This document shows positions 58,001-64,000 of a stretch of DNA of 64,000 bases, piece by piece (positions within the stretch are counted from its first letter, which is position 1; the number at the start of each line of letters is the position of its first letter). Source of the DNA: Primulina eburnea (taxonomy: Eukaryota > Streptophyta > Magnoliopsida > Lamiales > Gesneriaceae); NCBI RefSeq assembly GCF_022965805.1, contig NC_133109.1, positions 2,743,001 through 2,807,000 on the forward strand, in the 5' to 3' direction. The notes under the pieces were generated by a model. It was not told the DNA's origin, made no database searches, and saw only the letters and a program-made list of their open reading frames with translations. Position numbers and translations under genes: made by a program.

Positions 58001-58480
58001 CTTCCTATTGTGGGCATGGTGAACCACATACGCATTCAAATTATGGACATAATGCACAAACGACGTGAAGCGTCAATGAGGATGGATAAAAGATCAAGTC
58101 CATCAAAGGAAAAATTCTTCCAAAAACATATGTTGAATCTCGTAGCTTGCAAGTGCGTAAGGCATGTGGTTGGAGTTTTGAGGTTGTGGATGGAGATAAA
58201 TCATTTGTTGTTGATTTATCTTCTACGAGTTGTTCATGTAGAGACTTCCATGCAAGCACGCATGTGGTGCAATAGAGTCAAAATCAGTGCCTTTATATAA
58301 TTTTTGTGACAAATACTTTACAATGGAGTTATATCGTGAAACTTACAAAGGAATCTTAAATCCGATTCCTATGTTTGAGATGCACGAATACAATGCCAAT
58401 CATGCATTAGTAATCAATTCCCCCGATGTTCGGAGCCAACTGGGGCGAAGAAGAACTGAAAGGATACCATCCCCCTGGTA
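55045..58480 (+). pseudogene. MULE (MuDR-like) transposase relic, broken by an insertion, stops and frameshifts
   Basis: A PB1-like N-terminal piece (ITLQYLAPHQKMYVTLNEDDDV) is at about 55045-55218. It stops where a CACTA-like end begins (55220). The transposase proper resumes near 56660 (FKDAAEFRVYAKNYAISTRRSF). It contains the catalytic-domain block KPLVFLDGTHMKNKYKGNIL at 57330-57390 and a second block with NNIAECWNSWVKATIF near 57950-57998. The SWIM zinc finger (SCSCRDF) follows in another frame, then a MULE-type GRRRTERIPS end near 58450. There are stops at 57016, 57474 and elsewhere. These proteins cut and paste Mutator-like DNA. The gene is dead. Confidence 0.82.
55240..56345. repeat. 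Dense AGCGACGG / CCGTCGCT repeat array
   Basis: More than fifteen copies of AGCGACGG or its complement, with ACAACGGTTTT-type motifs on the left, occur in both orientations with TTTTA-type spacers. Repeats such as TTTACCACCGTCGCTATATTTAGCGA occur twice (near 55650 and 55735). There is no ORF of interest. The motif is shared with the hAT subterminal array at 11945-12170. Confidence 0.85.
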
Positions 58481-58761
58481 ATATATGATATGCTCAAAAT
58501 TTTCATTTTTTGATTTTGCTCAGTATGTCATGCAACCGCGCGTAAGCTTCTGTTTTCGACAGCGCTGCGTGTGCAGCCGCATGCGATCTCGCGCAGCCGC
58601 ACGCTACTGTTCACAGGAATTTGTTTTTTTTAAAAAAATATTTTGGTTCGGCCTTATATTATTCCATTTCAATATCTAGTTTATTTATCGTTGACCACAA
58701 GTTATGCGCCAATGCTTGATTCTTATAGTGACAAAGTTATGGAAGAAGGATAAAAACAAAA

Positions 58762-58858
58762 GAGGTCCTAGAACTAGGCGTGATCACGCCTGTTGTCTGC
58801 CAAATTCCTGCCTTGACAAAAATAGAAGAGGTCCTGGAACAAGGCGTGATCACGACAA
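58762..58858. repeat. Short tandem pair with perfect palindrome
   Basis: Two related units of about 36 bases (AGAGGTCCTAGAACTAGGCG and AGAGGTCCTGGAACAAGGCG) lie about 65 bases apart. Each ends in GGCGTGATCACG; the first contains the perfect 16 bp palindrome AGGCGTGATCACGCCT. They sit just inside the right CACTA-like end. Confidence 0.8.
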
Positions 58859-58919
58859 TGGTTTTAGTCAAAACCGTTTTCGTATGTGCATTATTGTTTT
58901 GATTTTTTTTTTTGTAGTG

Positions 58920-59689
58920 CCATTCTAAAAAAAATTGAAAGTCTCAACATCTACATAATATTGATTAATGGAACAAAAATGTATGATAATTTGAACCTCC
59001 TTCAACATGGATACTCACCTTTAAACTTATTCATCATAATAGTCCAAATAAATAAATAAACACCTATGCATATGCTAAATCTTGCTCCAATCCATTTCTC
59101 ACAACAACACTGTCATAAAATTACGGAAAAATGGGAAGCATGTCAAAATCCACAAATTTCGTAAAATTTCAACTTTACAGAGTATAACAATGCACACCTA
59201 TCAATTCATGATTATATCTGCACTAAAAATGACAAGTACTACCAAATTTATGAAGGTTAAAAAATGCACAACCAAAAGTAGTACATAAACATCTATCGAA
59301 GAGATCATAAAACTAAGATATTTTTACAAATAAGTAATTTCTTCAAACAAAGTGAACAATTTTTTTTTGTCAAAATTACTTTGAAAATTTAGAAAAACGA
59401 ATTCTAATGGTTCCGACCTTTTTCTTTTAGTCACATGCGTACAAGAAGATCTGTGTATTTTTTAGCCAAATTTTTTTTTTGCTTCCAGTTGTCTTTATCG
59501 TGGGTGTCGACGCAGTGGGTTTTGGTGGCTAGGGATTTTCATTCAAAATCGTGACAATGACATAAATCATTTAAAAATGTGCTAACAAATATCAAATTAC
59601 TGGAAAAAGCGAGCGAACAAAAAAGATGAAGAAACTCACTTGCTTTGCTTTCGTGATTCTCCAAATAATTGGCTGCCGATGTCAATTGG
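58920..59689. other. Intergenic, no gene seen
   Basis: AT-rich sequence with chance ORFs. Nothing recognisable lies on either strand. Confidence 0.5.
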
Positions 59690-60015
59690 TTTTCTTCATT
59701 CTTTTTAACTTATGTAACCCCATTTGAAATCATCATCGTCTAAACCATGGGTTTTGCGTGAAATGTAGTCTTGAAGGAAGTGGTGGAAGTGTAGGGATTC
59801 TTTGGCCGACAAGAAAGGAAATGGGGAAGTGAGAATGAGATTTGGGATAAAAAATAATAATATTACAAGAGAAAATGAATAAAAAATCGGGGAGAGAGTT
59901 TTAAAAAAATTTCCTCTTCTCTCAGTTTGTGCCGGGAAATTTTTAATGAATGAGGGACTGAGCAACAAAACTAGTTTGTGGTTGGGGATTTTTTCCCAAA
60001 TTCCCCAAAAATTAA
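59690..60015. repeat. Dispersed repeat, copy 2 (pair with 52050-52405)
   Basis: It is aligned to the copy at 52050-52405 in the same orientation; the last 75 bases are nearly identical (GGGAAATTTTTAATGAATGA, then ACTAGTTTGTGGTTGGGGAT). The two copies bracket the MULE/CACTA region but are direct, not inverted. Confidence 0.6.
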
Positions 60016-61836
60016 CACACAACAGCCACATGAACACATATTTATGTTTTACAAATTGCTCACATATAATACAGAAAAAGAAATCGATGGTCTGTTAACT
60101 TTTTATGATTTTAGTTTCCCTCTACTAATTTTTTACAGTTAAGATTTGGTGTATCTATTTTGATTTTATTTTGGTCTTTAAGTTTTATTTCGTCAGAATG
60201 CTGACGTAACACACCAAAAAATGATGATATGACTCGAGGAAAATCTAGGATGATATCGAAAAATGTTGATATGACATAAAAAAATTGATGACATGTCGAA
60301 TATCATGTCAATACTTAGACAAAAAACAGAGATTAAAAGTCAGTTTACCAAAATCAAAATTTGAAAATTTAACAAAATCCAAAATTGGACAAGTAAATGA
60401 ACCAAAATGTTATTTTCTCATATTTAATTGGAACTCAAAACATTTTTTTTAAAAAAGTTTCCCAAAACTTTGGCTATAGGGACATAAATTCTTAAAAAAA
60501 ATTATGATATATACTTGCTTCATTTTTTTTGTACATGTTATAAAAACCTTACAGGATTTATTAACATTTTTTTAAAAATGTTAATAAAAATTTAACTTTT
60601 TGTTACAAATATGTGTTTCCGAACGAACAAGAAAAAACGACGGCACATGTAATTTTTTTAATATTATAGTTCTTTTTTAAAAAAACTATTTTCTCTTTTT
60701 TTTATCTTGTTAATTTTTTATTTAGAAGTTAAAATTTTATTAATCACATATTTGTAACAAAAATAAAATTAACGTCTAAATACAGGAAATATATTTATAT
60801 AAATATGTATGTGTGTGTGTGTGTATATATATATATATTAGGGATATAAGAAATAATTCAATTAAAAAAATTTACAAAAAATTAAAAATTTTGAACGTAT
60901 CGAACAATTTAAAATAATACCAAAAAATTGACACGATATAAAAAATTCACAAAAAATTTAAAAAGGTTGAACTTATCGAACAATAAAAATAAATACCAAA
61001 AAACTGACACGATAAAAGAAAATTATCTTGTAAAATTTTTTCTTGCTCGAACACTTATTCTTTTTTAATTTTTTTTTTGAAAATTGGATTATTTTCTTAA
61101 ATCTCTAAAAAAGGAAAAAATATTTTTGTATTTAAGACTTTAAAAAGAAATGAGAAAAATTAACAAAATTGAGCTGAAAAAAATATTTTCTTTTCTAAGC
61201 AAGAAAAAAAAATATTTCTAATTTACCGGGACATTGAATTAACAATACGATATTCACTTTCTCTCCTCCTTTACCATCGTTTTTTCTTATTCATTATAAA
61301 TCACATATTTGTAATAAAAAAATTAAATTTTTATGAACATTTTTTTAAAAAAAGAGTTGACAAAATTATAAAAGAAAAAGTAACAGTCATTTTACCCCCA
61401 CAATATATATTTGTAATCAAAAATAAATTATAACTTTAAATTAAATTATAAATCACATATTTTAATATAAAAAATATAGTTTTGATTTTGAAATAATTAA
61501 AATACAAAAATACCAATTTTTTTTAAAAAAATTAATAAACAGTACTCTCTGCTGTGGGTTCCCCCACGGCAGAGGATCTTGATCCGAATAACTGATATAT
61601 GGTCTCACCCATTAGAAAATTTATATATAGAGGACTTATCAGTAATATCGTGGAGTATGATATGAGTTTCAGTGCTACTGGTAATTCGAAATATATTTTT
61701 TGATATGACATCAAAACTTTTTGTGATGATACCATGATTGTCAATATTTGAAAGATTTGTTGTCAGCATCTTAGGATTCAGCTTTTTAAATATCTATATT
61801 TAAAGATTATATTTATATATTTTTCTATGTTCGATC
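60016..61836. other. Intergenic, very AT-rich; (GT)n(AT)n run
   Basis: There is no gene. A short GT/AT microsatellite is at 60808-60838. Long A/T runs dominate. At 61545-61575 a small inverted repeat (CTGTGGGTT...CCACGGCAG) is seen. Confidence 0.55.
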
Positions 61837-63208
61837 TGCCACGTCCCGGGACGGGGGTTGGTTGACACCGGCGTTGCTCTAAAATTTACATTCGAAAACA
61901 ACAAGTCTCGGAAGTACAAAATTCAGAAACCAGTCTTTTATTCATAATACGAAATAATTCATAGTCTGATACAAACTCGAATCATTAATGTTTTACAGCG
62001 GAAATGTAAAATACACAAAACATTGCTTCTACAGATATAGCAGAAAAACATAATTTAAAACTGACACCGGCGTTGCTCTAAAATTTACATTTGAAAACAA
62101 CAAGTCTCGGAAGTACAAAATTCAGAAACCAGTCTTTTTATTCATAATACGAAATAATTCATAGTCTGATACAAACTCGAATCATTAATGTTTTACAGTG
62201 GAAATTTAAAACAGACAAAACATTGCTTCTACAGATACAGCAGAAAAACATAATTTAAAACTGAGAATAACAGTCTTCTTCTTCACCATCCACAAAACTG
62301 ATTATGCTCCTTTTCTTCTAACCTTTCTTCATCGTTCTTATCTGAGATGTTATGGTCGGTGAGTGATATGGTTGTCACTCAGTAAGCGGGGGCGGGAATA
62401 ACTCCCAGTTTTCGAAATCATTTTCATACAGAAACAGTAATACAAAAATATACAGAAATTCTTATTTTCATACCGGAAATCAGTGTTCAATATTCAGAAA
62501 TCAGTAATCAGTAGTCAGTAATCAGAAATCAGAAGTTTATCAAGTAAGCACTGAGCATGTTCGTGAATTTCATGGCTAAACTGATATCAGTCCCCTATAT
62601 GTTCTCTCCTCTAAGGGATGAGGCCAGTAATCAGTAATCAGTAATATTCAAAATATATATATTCTTACCATTAGTTCACTAAGTTTCAGTGCTTCAAAAC
62701 CAGATATCAGAAATCAAGAATATACTTTGCTTTAAAACAGAAATCATCAAACGGGTTTCAAGATATTTATACATAAGTCCACTTACCGTAATTTGCTAAA
62801 AGTGTTTCGGTTGAAGCTTGAAATCTGCTTGTTCTTGCTACTGGTTTCTACCCCTCGAAAATCAGCACTCTCTTAGCTCGAAATTCAAGTGATAATCTCA
62901 AGATTTGTGTAATCCAATTCAGAAGTCTGAGAGTATTATTTATAGACCAAATTATGACTGTTAGCCTCCCAATTAATGACCATAATCTGACATTAACAGC
63001 CTTTATTCCATGTTAAATGCTTTAGTTACAAGTCATGGGCTGAATTAATAACTGTCTGCTGGATTTTATTTGTTATTTGATGCTGGATTTTATCTGTTGT
63101 TTGCTGCTGGATTCTAATCTGCTGGAAAAATACCAGCTTCTGAAATAATAGCTTCTGATGGAATATTTTTCCATTGCTGCTGGAATGCTGGAAATTCGGG
63201 TTCTCACA
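61837..63208 (-). mobile_element. Ty3/gypsy solo LTR with 5 bp target-site duplication
   Basis: In plus orientation it runs from TGCCACGTCCCGGGAC to CGGGTTCTCACA. On the minus strand this is TGTGAGAACCCG...CGTGGCA, a full LTR of 1372 bp with TG..CA ends. Both sides carry CGATC (61832-61836 and 63209-63213). It shares TGTGAGAACCC, the CACTCAGTAAGCGGGGGC block (near 62375) and the end motif with the LTR at 18560-20010. No internal coding region lies between LTRs, so it is a solo LTR left by recombination. It contains a 199 bp tandem duplication. Confidence 0.9.
61864..62262. repeat. 199 bp tandem duplication inside the solo LTR
   Basis: GACACCGGCGTTGCTCTAAA begins at 61864 and again at 62063. 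The two units differ by only a few bases and both end in AATTTAAAACTGA. Confidence 0.95.
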
Positions 63209-63213
63209 CGATC

Positions 63214-64000
63214 GGTCCCACTTGCTAAGTATTTGTCCAAATACTCACTCTTTCGCAGATTTTAGCGTAGAACAATTGGAGGATGAAGATCAATATCAAT
63301 TTTGGAGTTGATAATCGAGTCCCATTTGTGAAAAAAAAAAAAGAAGAAGTTTTCTTTGTTAATCGTTGTACGCTTGCACATTTTGTAAATATGAACCTAT
63401 TTTATGAAATATACTGATTATTTGACTACTAGGAATCTTGTTCCGGATGTCTCTCAATCTTGTTCAAGGGACGTGACACCAAACACCATAATCAATTTTT
63501 TTTTTTTTGTAATCATGCATGTTCTGTTTTGTTTTTCATAATAATTCATATTCAAATAAAATAATGAATCTTTGCTGAGTCATACCATGGATTAAATATT
63601 GAGTGTATTTATTAATTTTATATTTGCTAGTAAAAAATTGAGCCAAAAACGAAGATAAAAGCTTTGAAAATAAAATCTTTTGGAAGTTGTGGGTGAATAT
63701 TCTTTTCCAAGTACCCATTGATATTGACGAGTTTCGTGGAAGTGACGTAGCTAGAATATATTCATGATGATGGTTTTAACAAAAAATTTAGGCTATGCTT
63801 GTTTCTATCTTTTGAAATTGTTATAAAAAATGTTAAAATTAGAAAATATTGTTATTTTATTGTATTTTCATTTCTTCTTATGAATTTTATTTTACATAGA
63901 CAAAAAAAGTCATTATTTTCAAGTTGATTTTGTACTCATTCTAAAAAGTATTCTATTATTATATTATAATCAAAATAATTTGGTAGTTTTTTTTTTTTAG
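63214..64000. other. LTR-like fragment and AT-rich flank
   Basis: The sequence 63214-63476 (GTATTTGTCCAAATACTCAC, AGGATGAAGATC, ending GGGACGTGACA) resembles the 3' part of another gypsy LTR into which the solo LTR was inserted. No gene is seen in the rest. Confidence 0.4.

Larger units (their letters stand above)
55220..58919. mobile_element. CACTA-like terminal inverted repeats flanking the MULE relic
   Basis: The left end is CACTACAAGAAA at 55220. The right end, TTTTTTTGTAGTG, finishes at 58919. About 68 bases inside each end align as inverted repeats, including CACATACGACAACGGTTTT against CACATACGAAAACGGTTTT. CACTACAA ends are typical of plant CACTA elements, whose duplication is 3 bp; here CAT precedes the left end and CCAT follows the right end, so no clean duplication is seen. 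These ends may belong to one composite element or to two insertions of the same family. The PB1 piece outside the left end favours the second view. Confidence 0.5.

Noticed and set aside
55217..58923. Clean CAT target-site duplication for the CACTA-like element
   Set aside because: CAT precedes the left end, but the right end is followed by CCAT, one base out of register, so the duplication is not supported.
1..64000. CRISPR arrays, tRNA and rRNA genes
   Set aside because: No regular spaced repeats and no cloverleaf or rRNA core sequence were recognised. The only tRNA-related sequence is the virus primer-binding site.

Overview
The window is AT-rich nuclear DNA of a flowering plant. Spliced nuclear genes for chloroplast proteins, a group IX AP2/ERF factor and plant transposon families (Ty1/copia, Ty3/gypsy, hAT, MULE) show this. 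The chloroplast genes look like core-eudicot copies; I cannot name a genus from the sequence alone.

Three host genes are well supported. An intronless ERF transcription factor lies at 27125-28012 (+). A six-exon gene for the thylakoid curvature protein CURT1C lies at 41697-45794 (+). A four-exon gene for chloroplast elongation factor G (SCO1/cpEF-G) lies at 47706-51166 (+). About 1.7 kb upstream of CURT1C, on the opposite strand, are decayed exon pieces of a photosystem I subunit H gene (psaH, 39402-39954). The last two genes and the psaH relic all concern the chloroplast, but nothing shows that they are regulated together.

Most of the rest is mobile DNA. The left edge (1-5025, minus) is an endogenous pararetrovirus (Caulimoviridae). 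It has a Met-tRNA primer-binding site, small leader ORFs, a coat protein ORF, a 30K-type movement protein ORF and a protease/reverse-transcriptase ORF that is open to the window edge. A much more decayed second copy in the same orientation covers about 8.6-18.2 kb, including transactivator-like and promoter-like parts. That copy is split by a repeat which itself holds a structurally complete hAT transposon (9335-12220, TSD TATACAGC). Its right end meets a truncated Ty3/gypsy element (18.2-20.0 kb). A complete Ty1/copia element with near-identical 277 bp LTRs and TSD ATTCG occupies 29808-35992. A MULE transposase pseudogene (55.0-58.5 kb) is mixed with CACTA-like ends and an AGCGACGG repeat array. 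A Ty3/gypsy solo LTR with TSD CGATC lies at 61837-63208.

Smaller repeats fill the gaps. They include a dispersed GTGAGACGGTCTCAC family (at least six copies plus a fragment), a 244 bp foldback element at 40713-40956, a 1.3 kb tandem repeat at 23.9-26.4 kb, and dinucleotide microsatellites. I found no rRNA, tRNA or CRISPR array. All coordinates and motifs come from reading the given sequence. Family assignments rest on recognised motifs, not on a database search.
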